This document shows, piece by piece, positions 1-8,495 of a DNA stretch of 46,293 nt (position 1 is the stretch's first letter; every line of letters starts with the position of its first letter). A program made the position numbers and the translations under genes. This DNA is from Mucilaginibacter xinganensis (GTDB taxonomy: Bacteria; Bacteroidota; Bacteroidia; Sphingobacteriales; Sphingobacteriaceae): assembly GCA_026225055.1 (NCBI GenBank), contig JAMFSA010000106.1, positions 1 to 46,293 on the forward strand, given 5' to 3'. The notes beneath the pieces are model-generated. The model ran no database searches. It saw only the letters and a list, made by a program, of their open reading frames with translations, and was not told the origin of the DNA.

Positions 1-48
1 GTCAACTACCGGACCTATTATCCGTGATATTTTTCCAATGTTTGGCAT
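1..48 (-). CDS. atpD: ATP synthase subunit beta, N-terminal 16 codons only (cut by window edge)
   Basis: Read on the minus strand from the ATG at 48-46, the sequence encodes MPNIGKISRIIGPVVD, which I recognise as the start of the F1 beta subunit of Bacteroidota. The subunit carries the catalytic nucleotide sites of F1Fo ATP synthase on the cytoplasmic face of the inner membrane. The gene runs out of the window at base 1, so only the first strand of the beta-barrel domain is seen. A TAnnTTTG-type promoter box lies about 60 bases upstream (110-117), which fits the frequent separation of an atpD-atpC operon from the other ATP synthase genes in this phylum. The identification rests on 16 residues but the match to the family start is characteristic. 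Confidence 0.85.
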   Translation of the reverse strand, partial: MPNIGKISRIIGPVVD

Positions 49-109
49 ATATAACCTGGTAATTTATAAAAAATTAATACGAAATAATATTTCCCACTAT
101 TTCGGAGCG

Positions 110-117
110 CAAAGTTA
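110..117 (-). promoter_or_regulatory. Bacteroidota -7 box upstream of atpD
   Basis: On the minus strand this reads TAACTTTG, a perfect match to the Bacteroidota sigma-ABfr -7 consensus TAnnTTTG. A TTTA, one base off the usual -33 TTTG, sits about 20 bases further upstream. Transcription would start near position 103, leaving an untranslated leader of roughly 55 bases before the atpD ATG. Inferred from consensus only. Confidence 0.55.
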
Positions 118-230
118 AGCTTTCTTGGCAAATATTTAAATAGTTGTGACAGAATTTTTTGACTCTTATTGCAATGAGTATCAATTAGCTTCAACAATGC
201 TAATTTATTATAAACAATAGATAATATATT

Positions 231-1217
231 TTATGCCTCAAAACTCAGGATGATCTTGCCGGTATGGTTGCCGCTATCCATTAACTGGTGGGCCTGGGCC
301 GCTTTTTCCGCCGGGAACACCTCATATATAACAGGTTTTATTTCGTGAGATGCCAAAAGGGGCCAAATGTTTGTTTCAAGACTTTGTGCAATAGCGGTTT
401 TAAAGGCCACATCGCGCGAGCGCAGCATAGAGCCGGTTATAGTAAGGCGTTTGCGCATGATCAAGGACAGATCAACCTGCACATCTTTGCTTTTTACGCT
501 GTTGATCTGCACTAAACGGCCCTCATCAGCCAGCGACTGCAGGTTTAAAGGTGTATAATCACCACCGATAGTATCCAGTATCACATTAACGCCTTTGCCA
601 TTAGTGAGCTGTTGGATCACTTCCTTAAAATTTTCTGTTTTGTAGTTTATGGCTTTTGCTGCGCCGAGTTTTTCACATTCACGGCATTTATCATCCGATC
701 CGGCAGTAGTGTAAACGATGCTGCCCATAGCCTTTGCCATTTGTATAGCAGCGACACCAATGCCGCCAGATCCGCCATGCACCAGCAAACTTTCACCCTT
801 CTTTAGCTTGGCACGATCAAACACATTGCTCCATACGGTAAAGAAAGTTTCGGGCAGGGATGCGGCTTCTATATATAATAGGTCGTCGGGGATGGGGAGG
901 CATTGCCCGGCGGGTACACTGCAATACTCGGCATAGCCGCCGCCGTTGAGCAGGGCGCAGATGCGGTCGCCTTCTTTCCAGCGGGTAACGTTGGCGCCGA
1001 CTTTAACAATGAGGCCTGCAATTTCCAGTCCGGGGATATCCTGTGGTGCTTCCGGTGGGGGTGGATAGTTTCCTTTTCGCTGAAATACATCTGGGCGGTT
1101 AATGCCCGCGGCAGCTACTTTAACAAGCACCTCATCGGCGGTAATTTCGGGTTTGGGCCTTTCGGCTATCTGCAAAACTTCCGGTCCGCCGGGCTGGGTT
1201 ATCACTATGGCTTTCAT
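231..1217 (-). CDS. NAD(P)H-quinone oxidoreductase, zinc-independent medium-chain dehydrogenase family
   Basis: This 328-residue protein has the full length and order of the QOR/PIG3 (TP53I3-like) branch of medium-chain dehydrogenases. The N-terminal GroES-like domain contains NRPDVFQRKG and DIPGLEIAG, and the Rossmann dinucleotide motif is VHGGSGGIGVAAIQ near residues 147-160. The zinc-ligand set of alcohol dehydrogenases is absent, as expected for quinone reductases. The likely reaction is NADPH-dependent reduction of quinones or other electrophilic carbonyls in the cytoplasm; the true substrate cannot be told. The ATG start gives a normal N-terminus. It stands alone, downstream of and in the same direction as the exported protein at 1354-1944, from which a terminator hairpin separates it. 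Confidence 0.9.
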   Translation of the reverse strand: MKAIVITQPGGPEVLQIAERPKPEITADEVLVKVAAAGINRPDVFQRKGNYPPPPEAPQDIPGLEIAGLIVKVGANVTRWKEGDRICALLNGGGYAEYCSVPAGQCLPIPDDLLYIEAASLPETFFTVWSNVFDRAKLKKGESLLVHGGSGGIGVAAIQMAKAMGSIVYTTAGSDDKCRECEKLGAAKAINYKTENFKEVIQQLTNGKGVNVILDTIGGDYTPLNLQSLADEGRLVQINSVKSKDVQVDLSLIMRKRLTITGSMLRSRDVAFKTAIAQSLETNIWPLLASHEIKPVIYEVFPAEKAAQAHQLMDSGNHTGKIILSFEA

Positions 1218-1300
1218 TGGGTATGGTGTTTTAACTCTAAAGTCAATAGCCCGGAATTAGTTTTATTATTTTAATAAACACTTTGTAACTTATTCGTTAA

Positions 1301-1335
1301 ACAGAAATGGCCATCTTAACGATAGCCATTTCTGT
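1301..1335 (-). terminator. Terminator hairpin after the exported protein gene
   Basis: Arms ACAGAAATGGC (1301-1311) and GCCATTTCTGT (1325-1335) pair perfectly over 11 bases with a 13-base loop. On the minus strand the stem is followed by TTTAACG, a short U-tract. The hairpin lies 18 bases past the stop codon of the 1354-1944 gene and before the quinone oxidoreductase. Confidence 0.65.
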
Positions 1336-1353
1336 CAATTAAATATTAACGGA

Positions 1354-1944
1354 TTAGTTTTTTATGATAAATTTAGCCAGGTATTTAGCGGCGTCGGCAT
1401 ATGATTCGGCTATCCTGGTGGCTGAATCGTAATCATCACCGCCATAGGTACGGCCGGGTGCTTTTTCTACCGAAATAGTAGCCAATACTTTATCCGGATG
1501 TGCTGTTTCCACAATCATTGCTTCACCGTTTATCTCGGCGTTATGGCGGCTTATATAAACATTATAACCAGCTTCGGTAAAAGAAGTATGGAATATAATG
1601 GTGTATTTGGCATCATCTTTCTCGCTCATCAAACCGTATTTCAAAAACAGGTCAATAAACTTTGGCTCGTAGCGGGCCGCTCTGTTGGTTACCCATTCTT
1701 TTGCCCATCTGTCGCCTTTTCCTGCTTGTTTGGCATTATATTCGGCTGTTTTTTTGTCAATGTAATCCTGCCCGTTCTCAAATTTACCAATAGCCATATT
1801 GTCATAAGTAAATTTAAAAGCAATGGAAGTTTGGCCTTTTAAAATTGAAGGGTCGCCATCAACAATTTTAATTTTTTGCGCATTAGAGATGGTTGCAATG
1901 GAAAGTAATGCAATGATTATAGCAACCGGGAATGAAATTTTCAT
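1354..1944 (-). CDS. Exported protein of unknown function, 196 residues
   Basis: I do not recognise a named family. Residues 1-22 form a clear Sec signal peptide: a lysine at position 2, a hydrophobic run (VAIIIALLSIATI) and a likely signal peptidase I site after SNA at residue 22, giving a mature protein that starts QKIKIVDGD. There is no lipobox cysteine, so the product is probably periplasmic. The mature part is mixed alpha/beta and rich in Lys, Asp and Tyr, with no further membrane segment. A central segment reading YTIIFHTSFTEAGYNVYISR and a following IVETAHPDKVLATISVEKAPG look like beta strands. It resembles the many small secreted Bacteroidota proteins of unknown function. It has its own terminator and no obvious operon partner. 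Confidence 0.75.
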   Translation of the reverse strand: MKISFPVAIIIALLSIATISNAQKIKIVDGDPSILKGQTSIAFKFTYDNMAIGKFENGQDYIDKKTAEYNAKQAGKGDRWAKEWVTNRAARYEPKFIDLFLKYGLMSEKDDAKYTIIFHTSFTEAGYNVYISRHNAEINGEAMIVETAHPDKVLATISVEKAPGRTYGGDDYDSATRIAESYADAAKYLAKFIIKN

Positions 1945-2019
1945 ATAAGGTTTTAAGTTGTTTTTTGAGGGATAAATATATATAAATATTCCAACAAAGA
2001 GAATAATAGTAAATACAAT

Positions 2020-4389
2020 TTACTCGCTCCTTAAACTCTCAACCGGATTTACCAACGCCGCCTTAACAGCCTGAAAACTGATAGTAATAAACGCGATCAG
2101 TATCGCCCCCAAGCCGGTAACAACCAATACCCACCATTGTATGTTTTGCCGGTAAGCAAAACCCTCCAGCCATTTGTGCATGGCCAGCCAGGCCAATGGG
2201 GTAGCGATAGCAATGGATATCAATACCAGTTTGATGAAATCTTTAGACAATAATGCAATTACAGTAGATAAACTGGCGCCAAGTACTTTGCGGATGCCTA
2301 TTTCCTTATTACGCTGTTCGGCGGCGTAGGCGGCGAGGCCAAATAGGCCGAGGCAGGCAATGATTAGGGCTAAAGTTGTGAATATGATAAACAGTTTTCC
2401 AATGCGCTGTTCAGTGCGATATAAGGCATCAAAATCTTCATCCATAAATGAATAATTGAATTGTTGATTGGGGGCTAATGCCGCCCATTTAGCTTTTATT
2501 TGTGAAATAATTATTGCAAGATTATTAGAGCTTATCCTGATACTCAACGATGGCCTCCAGTCCTTATCCATTACCAAAACCAAAGGCGTAATATTTTGCC
2601 GTAATGAACTAAAATTGAAATCTTTCACAATACCAATAACATGATACTTCTTTTGGCCATTATAAACACTTTCAGAAACTGAGTTTTTATATCCTAGTAT
2701 TTTGGCGGCTGTTTCATTAATCAGCATTGCTGAGGAATCGGTTAAAAATTGATTTGAAAAATTGCGGCCTTTTATAAGATGCATGCCCATTGTATTTAAA
2801 TAATCTTCATCTACTTGCCAAAGTTCAGTTTGTATGCCTTTTTTGCCAAGTGTGGATATAGTATTTGGCCACCTGCTGTTATTTGTAGGCAAGAAACTTG
2901 TGAGTGTAGCATTAGTAACGCCGGGTATTTGTTTGATTTCCTGTTTCAGGATTTTTGGATTATTCAATAAGTTAACATCATTTACTATGATAACATGATT
3001 GCGGTTAAATCCAAGATCCTTGTTTTGGATATATTTTAGCTGGTTATAAATAACAAGTGTACCGATGATAAGAAAAATGGAAATAGAAAATTGAAATATC
3101 ACCAAAAATCCGCGCAGACCACTGCGCTTAAAACCTGTTGACAATTTTCCTTTTAAAACATTAACAGGGTTAAACGAGGAAAGAAAAAATGCCGGATATG
3201 AACCTGCCAGCAAGCCAACTATTACTATAGTAAAAATCATCGAGGGAATTAACTGCCGGAGCAATGCAAAAGTAATATGAAGTTGCTTGCCTGATAATTG
3301 ATTAAATAGTGGGAGTAGTATCCAGGCTATCAGTAATGCAATTATGGCAGCAATAAAAGTTACTATGAAGGATTCCGTAATAAATTGGATAATTAAGTTT
3401 TTGCGCGATGAGCCCAATACTTTTCTTACACCAACCTCACGCGCCCGGTTTGCAGATCTTGCTGTAGATAAATTTACAAAATTGACACAGGCAATAAGTA
3501 ATATAAATAGAGCAACGGCGGAAAATATATATACGTTTGATATATCACTATTAGCACCCAGTTCATACGTTCTATTTGAATAGAGGTGGATATCTTTTAA
3601 TGGCATCAGGCTTATATGGAAATAATTTCCAGACTTTTCAAATGACGCTTCACTGAAAGTGCCTGTGTTAAACGTTGTTCGGATAAAATCCGGAAATTTA
3701 GCTTCCAGTTTTTTGTGATCGGTATTTGGCTTTAACAGGATATAAGTATTAAAATAAAGAGAACTGGTGCTGTTATCAGTTGTTGGTTGTAGCGATAAGC
3801 AAAAATCAAAAGTAAAATGAGATTGTGATGGGATGTTACGGATAACACCAGTTATTTTGTGCAGACTACTATCGTTTAAAAGGAACAAGGTTTTACCGAT
3901 AACATCCGTTGTATTAAAATATTTTTTTGCTGTGTTTTCAGTAATTACAATTGAATTAGGTGCAGTTAGCGCTGTATTTGGATTACCATAAATCATCGGC
4001 AATGAAAATATCTTGAAGATATCGGCATCTGCATATATTACTCTTTCTTCGCTTATACTTTCTTTTCCTTTTTGAAAATGTATACCGAGCGCACGTGCTA
4101 TCCTTGTCGTGTTTTGAATTTCAGGAAAGTTGTTTTTAAGAGCGGTGGATATTGATGGTACTGTTGTTGCAAATGGTGTTATTGTGCCACCATATTTAAC
4201 ATCTGTATTTACCCGGTATATGCGCTCATATTGAGTGTTATATTTGTCATAACTCAGCTCATCAATTACATAAAAAATAATTAGCAGACAGGTAACTAAC
4301 CCTAAAGCTAGTCCTGCAATATTTATAAAAGTGAAGCCTTTGTTTTTTAACAAACTGCGGAAAGCAGTTTTGATATAGTTTTTAAACAT
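2020..4389 (-). CDS. FtsX-like ABC transporter permease (MacB type, two-module), copy 2
   Basis: The 789-residue protein has the Bacteroidota layout of two MacB-like halves: an N-terminal membrane helix after KTAFRSLLKNKGFTFINI, a large periplasmic MacB_PCD domain (about 50-280), three helices with the FtsX motif SANRAREVGVRKVLGSS, a central TM-periplasmic repeat, and a final FtsX domain with RNKEIGIRKVLGAS. Such proteins form mechanotransmission permeases with a separately encoded ATPase and are often linked to antimicrobial peptide resistance or lipoprotein handling; no ATPase is encoded next to it. It lies 104 bases downstream of a paralogue (4494-6896) in the same direction. The last ~110 residues are nearly identical between the two copies while the rest is much more diverged. 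Confidence 0.93.
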   Translation of the reverse strand: MFKNYIKTAFRSLLKNKGFTFINIAGLALGLVTCLLIIFYVIDELSYDKYNTQYERIYRVNTDVKYGGTITPFATTVPSISTALKNNFPEIQNTTRIARALGIHFQKGKESISEERVIYADADIFKIFSLPMIYGNPNTALTAPNSIVITENTAKKYFNTTDVIGKTLFLLNDSSLHKITGVIRNIPSQSHFTFDFCLSLQPTTDNSTSSLYFNTYILLKPNTDHKKLEAKFPDFIRTTFNTGTFSEASFEKSGNYFHISLMPLKDIHLYSNRTYELGANSDISNVYIFSAVALFILLIACVNFVNLSTARSANRAREVGVRKVLGSSRKNLIIQFITESFIVTFIAAIIALLIAWILLPLFNQLSGKQLHITFALLRQLIPSMIFTIVIVGLLAGSYPAFFLSSFNPVNVLKGKLSTGFKRSGLRGFLVIFQFSISIFLIIGTLVIYNQLKYIQNKDLGFNRNHVIIVNDVNLLNNPKILKQEIKQIPGVTNATLTSFLPTNNSRWPNTISTLGKKGIQTELWQVDEDYLNTMGMHLIKGRNFSNQFLTDSSAMLINETAAKILGYKNSVSESVYNGQKKYHVIGIVKDFNFSSLRQNITPLVLVMDKDWRPSLSIRISSNNLAIIISQIKAKWAALAPNQQFNYSFMDEDFDALYRTEQRIGKLFIIFTTLALIIACLGLFGLAAYAAEQRNKEIGIRKVLGASLSTVIALLSKDFIKLVLISIAIATPLAWLAMHKWLEGFAYRQNIQWWVLVVTGLGAILIAFITISFQAVKAALVNPVESLRSE

Positions 4390-4493
4390 AGTTGCTAAGG
4401 AAGTTTTTGCAATTGAACCTCCTTAGTAAAGGTATAACTAATTAATTAGTTATAAAAATTAAACTGTATATAGTTATCACTTAAAGCCCCATT

Positions 4494-6896
4494 CTATTCG
4501 CTTCTCAAACTCTCAACCGGATTAACCAATGCCGCTTTAACAGCCTGAAAACTTATCGTAATAAACGCGATAAGGATTGCGCCCAGCCCAGTAACTATCA
4601 ATACCCACCACTGTATATTTTGCCGGTAGGCGAAGCCCTCCAGCCATTTATGCATGGCCAGCCAGGCCAATGGGGTAGCGATAGCAATAGATATCAATAC
4701 CAGTTTGATGAAATCTTTAGACAATAATGCAATTACAGTAGATAAACTGGCGCCAAGTACTTTGCGGATGCCTATTTCCTTATTACGCTGTTCGGCGGCA
4801 TAAGCGGCAAGGCCAAATAGGCCGAGGCAGGCAATGATCAAAGCAAATACAGTGAACGACAGGAATAATGTACCCGTGCGCTGCTCAAAGCGGTAAGCAG
4901 CATCAAAATCCTCATCCATAAACGAATATTGAATATGTTGGTTTGGCGAGACAGCGTTCCATGCGTTTTCTATTTTGGCTACGTAGGGTATCATGTTTTT
5001 AGCGTCTATCTTCACGCTTAACGCGCCTTTATCGTTACCCAGCAGCATAACTACAGGGGTGATATTATCGCGCAGAGAGCTAAAATTAAAGTCTTTAACA
5101 ACGCCAATCACGCTATATTCTTTAATGGGTTTGCCCGGGCCGTCGGTTCTGTATAGTTTTCTATTTAAGGGGTCTTTGGCAAAGCCCAGCATACGGGCAG
5201 CAGTTTCGTTAATAATAACGGTGGATGAATCGGAGGTAAGCTGATTGGAGAAATTGCGCCCTGTGGCCAGCTTCATACCCATAGTATTGAGGTAGTCTTC
5301 GTCTACGGGCCAGATCTCTGTAAATAAGGCATTTTTGGCATCGGGTGTTTTGTTGGTGAATACAGCATCGGGTGCTCGTAAGCTACCGGTTGGTGTGAAG
5401 CCGCTCAGCGTAGCGTTTGCTATGCCGGGTAATTGTTTGATCTCCTGTTTCAGCGTTTTGGCGTTATCCAGCACATCAACATATTTTATAACTAAAACCT
5501 GACTGCGGTTAAAGCCGAGATCTTTATGCTGAATATAATTGAGCTGGTTATAAATTACCAGTGTGCCGATAATGAGGAAAATAGAAATGGAAAACTGCAT
5601 CACCACCAAAAAGTTGCGAAAGTGGCTGCCTTTAAAGCCGATGGATAATTTGCCCTTTAAAACATGGATGGGCTTAAATCCCGACAGGTAAAAAGCTGGG
5701 TAGGAACCCGCCAATACACCAACTACAACAATCATTACCAATAATGATGGGATCAACCAGCCAAGTAATTGCGCAGATAAAGCCAGCTGTTTGCCCGAGA
5801 TCTGGTTGAACAGCGGCAGCAATGCCCACGCAGCCAGTACAGCTATAATAGTAGCAAACAATGTTACCATTAACGATTCGGAGATAAACTGCGCGATCAA
5901 ACTTTTACGCGATGACCCCAATACCTTGCGTACACCAACCTCACGGGCGCGGTTAGCAGAGCGGGCGGTAGATAAGTTCATGAAATTTATGCAGGCGATA
6001 AGCAGTACAAACAGCGCTATGCCCCCGAAAATATAAACATAGGTGATGCTGCTGTTGGTACCCAGCTCATACTGGCGGTTTGATTTAAGGTGGATATCCG
6101 TAAGCGGCGTTAAATTCATTTTGATGTAATTGCCACTTTTTTGGAGCTGGGCATAGTTAGCCGCGCCGAAATGCTGGTAGAAAAGCTTATTTAGTTTAGC
6201 CGTAAAATTTTCATGATCGCCGGGCTGTTTAAATAATATATAGGTGCTGAAGGCAAAGTTGTTCCAGTTTTGATCCTTGCTTGACGCCAGCGAGGACATG
6301 GACAGGAAATAATCAAAGTTAAAATGCGATTGCGCAGGCATGTTGCGGATAACGCCTGTTATTTTAAAATATGCCGTTTCGCTAACTAAATGCAGGTATT
6401 TGCCAACTACATCGGTACTGTTAAAATATTTTTGAGCCGCCGACTCGCTGATAACCATTGTATTTGGTTCAGCTAAGGCAGTCTTTGGGTCGCCGGATAG
6501 CATGGGCAGGGTAAATACGCTAAAAACGGATGGATCGGCATAAGCTACTTTATCTTCTATCACATTTTCATTGCCTTTACGGATGCGGGTGCCTTCGGAT
6601 TTAATAATCCGGGTGGTTGTTTCCACCTCGGGGAAATTAGTGCCGATAGCTGTAGATAAAGGGGGCGGCGCTATGGCGAATGAACTGGTATTGCCACCGT
6701 ATTTCATATCCATGTTTACACGGTAAATGCGGTTAGCTTTGGTATTGTAGCGGTCGTAGCTTAATTCATCAAAAACATAAAACACAATCAGCAGGCAGGT
6801 AGCCAAACCTAAAGCAAGGCCCAATACATTTATAAAGGTAAAGCCCTTGTTTTTTAACAGGCTGCGAAAAGCTGTTTTGATGTAATTTTTAAGCAT
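4494..6896 (-). CDS. FtsX-like ABC transporter permease (MacB type, two-module), copy 1
   Basis: At 800 residues this is a full-length paralogue of the 2020-4389 gene, with the same domain order: first helix following KTAFRSLLKNKGFTFINV, periplasmic MacB_PCD domain, FtsX helices with SANRAREVGVRKVLGSS, a second periplasmic domain containing PVDEDYLNTMGMKL, and a C-terminal FtsX domain with RNKEIGIRKVLGAS. The product sits in the inner membrane and would couple an ATPase encoded elsewhere to a periplasmic task; the substrate is unknown. The ATG at 6896 opens a standard N-terminus. It probably heads a two-gene operon with the downstream copy. The 167-base region upstream is shared with the divergent peroxiredoxin gene. 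Confidence 0.93.
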   Translation of the reverse strand: MLKNYIKTAFRSLLKNKGFTFINVLGLALGLATCLLIVFYVFDELSYDRYNTKANRIYRVNMDMKYGGNTSSFAIAPPPLSTAIGTNFPEVETTTRIIKSEGTRIRKGNENVIEDKVAYADPSVFSVFTLPMLSGDPKTALAEPNTMVISESAAQKYFNSTDVVGKYLHLVSETAYFKITGVIRNMPAQSHFNFDYFLSMSSLASSKDQNWNNFAFSTYILFKQPGDHENFTAKLNKLFYQHFGAANYAQLQKSGNYIKMNLTPLTDIHLKSNRQYELGTNSSITYVYIFGGIALFVLLIACINFMNLSTARSANRAREVGVRKVLGSSRKSLIAQFISESLMVTLFATIIAVLAAWALLPLFNQISGKQLALSAQLLGWLIPSLLVMIVVVGVLAGSYPAFYLSGFKPIHVLKGKLSIGFKGSHFRNFLVVMQFSISIFLIIGTLVIYNQLNYIQHKDLGFNRSQVLVIKYVDVLDNAKTLKQEIKQLPGIANATLSGFTPTGSLRAPDAVFTNKTPDAKNALFTEIWPVDEDYLNTMGMKLATGRNFSNQLTSDSSTVIINETAARMLGFAKDPLNRKLYRTDGPGKPIKEYSVIGVVKDFNFSSLRDNITPVVMLLGNDKGALSVKIDAKNMIPYVAKIENAWNAVSPNQHIQYSFMDEDFDAAYRFEQRTGTLFLSFTVFALIIACLGLFGLAAYAAEQRNKEIGIRKVLGASLSTVIALLSKDFIKLVLISIAIATPLAWLAMHKWLEGFAYRQNIQWWVLIVTGLGAILIAFITISFQAVKAALVNPVESLRSE

Positions 6897-7063
6897 AATG
6901 ATGAAGGTTGAATGAGAAACCTAAAGATAACTATTGATAACCAGCCTGTTTGTTAAATAAAGTTAAAAACTATTAGCTTAGTTAGTGATAAAATTGACTT
7001 TATAATTATGCAGTCTCCATCTGATTCTGATTTTATTATCATTTATTTGCAGAAAAAAAACTC

Positions 7064-7525
7064 ATGTCGTTACAACCAGGTCAACCAGCTCCGCAGTTCA
7101 GTTTATATTCATCAGCATTGAAGGAAGTTTCATTGGCTGATTTTAAGGGCAAAAAAGTTGTTATCCACTTTTTCCCGATGGCTTTTACCGGTACTTGTAC
7201 CACCCAGCTATGTACCATGCGCGATAGTTTTGGCTATTACGATGGCTTAAACGCGGTGATATTAGGTATCTCAGTTGATTCGCCTTTTACACTGGCTAAG
7301 TTTAAAGAAGAGAACAATTACCAGTTTGATCTGCTGTCGGATTTTAACAAAGAAGTATCAACAGCATACGGCGCTATATACGAAAACTTCGTTTTTGGCT
7401 TAAAGGGCGTATCAAAACGTGCTGCCTTTGTTATTGATGAAGAGCAGAATATCATCTACGCGGAAGTGCTTGAAACAGCAACAGATCTGCCTGATTTTAA
7501 TGCCATTGCTGAGATTGTAAAGTAA
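7064..7525 (+). CDS. Peroxiredoxin (AhpC/TSA superfamily, AhpE/BCP-like)
   Basis: This 153-residue thioredoxin-fold protein reduces peroxides in the cytoplasm. The peroxidatic motif PxxxTxxC is present as P38-MAF-T42-GT-C45, with a second cysteine at C50, five residues on, which could act as resolving cysteine as in BCP-type enzymes with Cys in the same helix. The N-terminus GQPAPQFSL and the segment ISVDSPFTLAKF are typical for the family, and the length is normal. It is transcribed alone, divergent from the FtsX pair. A weak -7-like box TTTATTTG lies at 7042-7049. Whether it belongs to the AhpE or BCP subgroup cannot be settled by eye. Confidence 0.92.
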   Translation: MSLQPGQPAPQFSLYSSALKEVSLADFKGKKVVIHFFPMAFTGTCTTQLCTMRDSFGYYDGLNAVILGISVDSPFTLAKFKEENNYQFDLLSDFNKEVSTAYGAIYENFVFGLKGVSKRAAFVIDEEQNIIYAEVLETATDLPDFNAIAEIVK

Positions 7526-7560
7526 TTTTACATTTTTTTAGGGGATTAAAATAAAAATCC

Positions 7561-7568
7561 TATTTTTG
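7561..7568 (+). promoter_or_regulatory. -7 promoter box of the tRNA-Arg gene
   Basis: TATTTTTG matches the Bacteroidota TAnnTTTG consensus exactly and lies 64 bases before the tRNA. No clear -33 TTTG is visible at the expected distance. A small GGATT/AATCC hairpin (7543-7560) directly upstream could end the peroxiredoxin transcript. Confidence 0.5.
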
Positions 7569-7631
7569 CAGTCCGTTAAAAAAGGCAGTTATAGTCGTTA
7601 TGACAATAGGGCCGGTTTTAGTGAAGACTTA

Positions 7632-7705
7632 GCACTTGTAGCTCAATTGGATAGAGCACCTGACTACGGATCAGGAGGTTAGGGGTTCGACTCCCTTCAA
7701 GTGCA
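7632..7705 (+). tRNA. tRNA-Arg, anticodon ACG
   Basis: The 74-base sequence folds as a complete cloverleaf. The acceptor stem is GCACTTG (7632-7638) with CAAGTGC (7698-7704) and discriminator A7705. The anticodon stem CCTGA/TCAGG closes the loop CTACGGA, giving anticodon ACG at 7666-7668, read as inosine-CG after deamination. The T-loop GGTTCGA is canonical. The 3' CCA is not encoded, so it must be added by the nucleotidyltransferase. No integrase gene or attachment-site duplication is seen beside it. Confidence 0.97.
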
Positions 7706-7758
7706 CATAGAATTGCACTATATCACAAGGATAAAATCCTTAGGTGCGCAAGAATATC

Positions 7759-7796
7759 AAGCCTTTCAGTAATTGTACCGGAAGGCTTTTAATTTG
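7759..7796 (+). terminator. Rho-independent terminator after tRNA-Arg
   Basis: Arms AAGCCTTTC (7759-7767) and GGAAGGCTT (7780-7788) pair with one mismatch and are followed by TTAATTT. It ends the tRNA transcript nine bases before the adk start codon. Confidence 0.6.
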
Positions 7797-7804
7797 ATAT
7801 AAGC

Positions 7805-8377
7805 ATGCTAAACTTGGTATTGTTCGGCCCGCCCGGAGCAGGCAAAGGTACTCAATCACAAAAACTTATTGAAAAATATGGCCTGATCCACCTATCTACA
7901 GGTGATCTTTTGCGCGGGGAGATATCACAGGGAACACCACTAGGTTTAGAAGCAAAGAAGTTGATGGATCATGGTAAATTAGTGCCTGATGAGGTTGTTA
8001 TTGGCATGATCAGCAATAAGCTGGATGCTAATAAGGATGCACAGGGATTTATTTTCGATGGTTTTCCACGAACAGTTGCCCAGGCTGAAGCTTTGGATGT
8101 TTTGCTTGAAACTAAATCATCATCAATATCAGGTATGATTGCCCTGGAGGTTGACGATGATGAATTAGAGCGCCGGCTGTTATTAAGAGGAAAAGATTCA
8201 GGCCGCTCGGATGATGCAAATCCGGAGATCATCCGCAAGCGTATACATGAATATAATGATAAAACCGCGCCAGTTGCCGGGTTTTATAAACAACAGGATA
8301 AATTTAACAGCATTAATGGTATTGGATCAGTAGATGAAATATTTACTGGAATATGTGCCATTGCTAATGCTTATTGA
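7805..8377 (+). CDS. adk: Adenylate kinase, short form
   Basis: The enzyme interconverts ATP + AMP and 2 ADP in the cytoplasm. Residues 8-17 carry the P-loop GPPGAGKGTQ. The AMP-binding site LSTGDLLR follows near residue 31, and FDGFPRTVAQAEAL near 80-93 is the second family signature. At 190 residues it is the short form: the LID (RLLLRGKDSGRSDD) lacks the zinc-finger-like insertion of the long form. The ATG at 7805 starts directly with the first beta strand. The next gene, obgE, follows in the same direction after a 118-base gap filled by a long inverted repeat. Confidence 0.97.
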   Translation: MLNLVLFGPPGAGKGTQSQKLIEKYGLIHLSTGDLLRGEISQGTPLGLEAKKLMDHGKLVPDEVVIGMISNKLDANKDAQGFIFDGFPRTVAQAEALDVLLETKSSSISGMIALEVDDDELERRLLLRGKDSGRSDDANPEIIRKRIHEYNDKTAPVAGFYKQQDKFNSINGIGSVDEIFTGICAIANAY

Positions 8378-8491
8378 TTTCGAATTTCGGATGTTCGATT
8401 TCGGATTTAATTAATTTCGATTTTATCAATCTGAAATTTGTTATTCCAAAAGAAAAAATAAATCCGAAATCGTAAATCGTAAATTCGAAAT
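8377..8491. repeat. Nested long inverted repeat between adk and obgE
   Basis: Outer arms ATTTCGAATTT (8377-8387) and AAATTCGAAAT (8481-8491) pair over 11 bases, and inner arms GATTTCGGATTTA (8397-8409) and TAAATCCGAAATC (8459-8471) pair over 13 bases, both perfectly, separated by short mismatched stretches. The loop contains a third, smaller hairpin (AATTTC / GAAATT). The element begins inside the adk stop codon and ends five bases before the obgE ATG, so it fills the whole gap. It is built of repeated TTTCGAATTT/TTTCGGATTT words and would place a long structure in any adk-obgE read-through transcript. Confidence 0.8.
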
Positions 8492-8495
8492 AAAA

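Noticed and set aside
7632..7705. tRNA-Arg as an integration site of a mobile element.
   Set aside because: No integrase, no direct repeat of the tRNA 3' end and only housekeeping genes around it.
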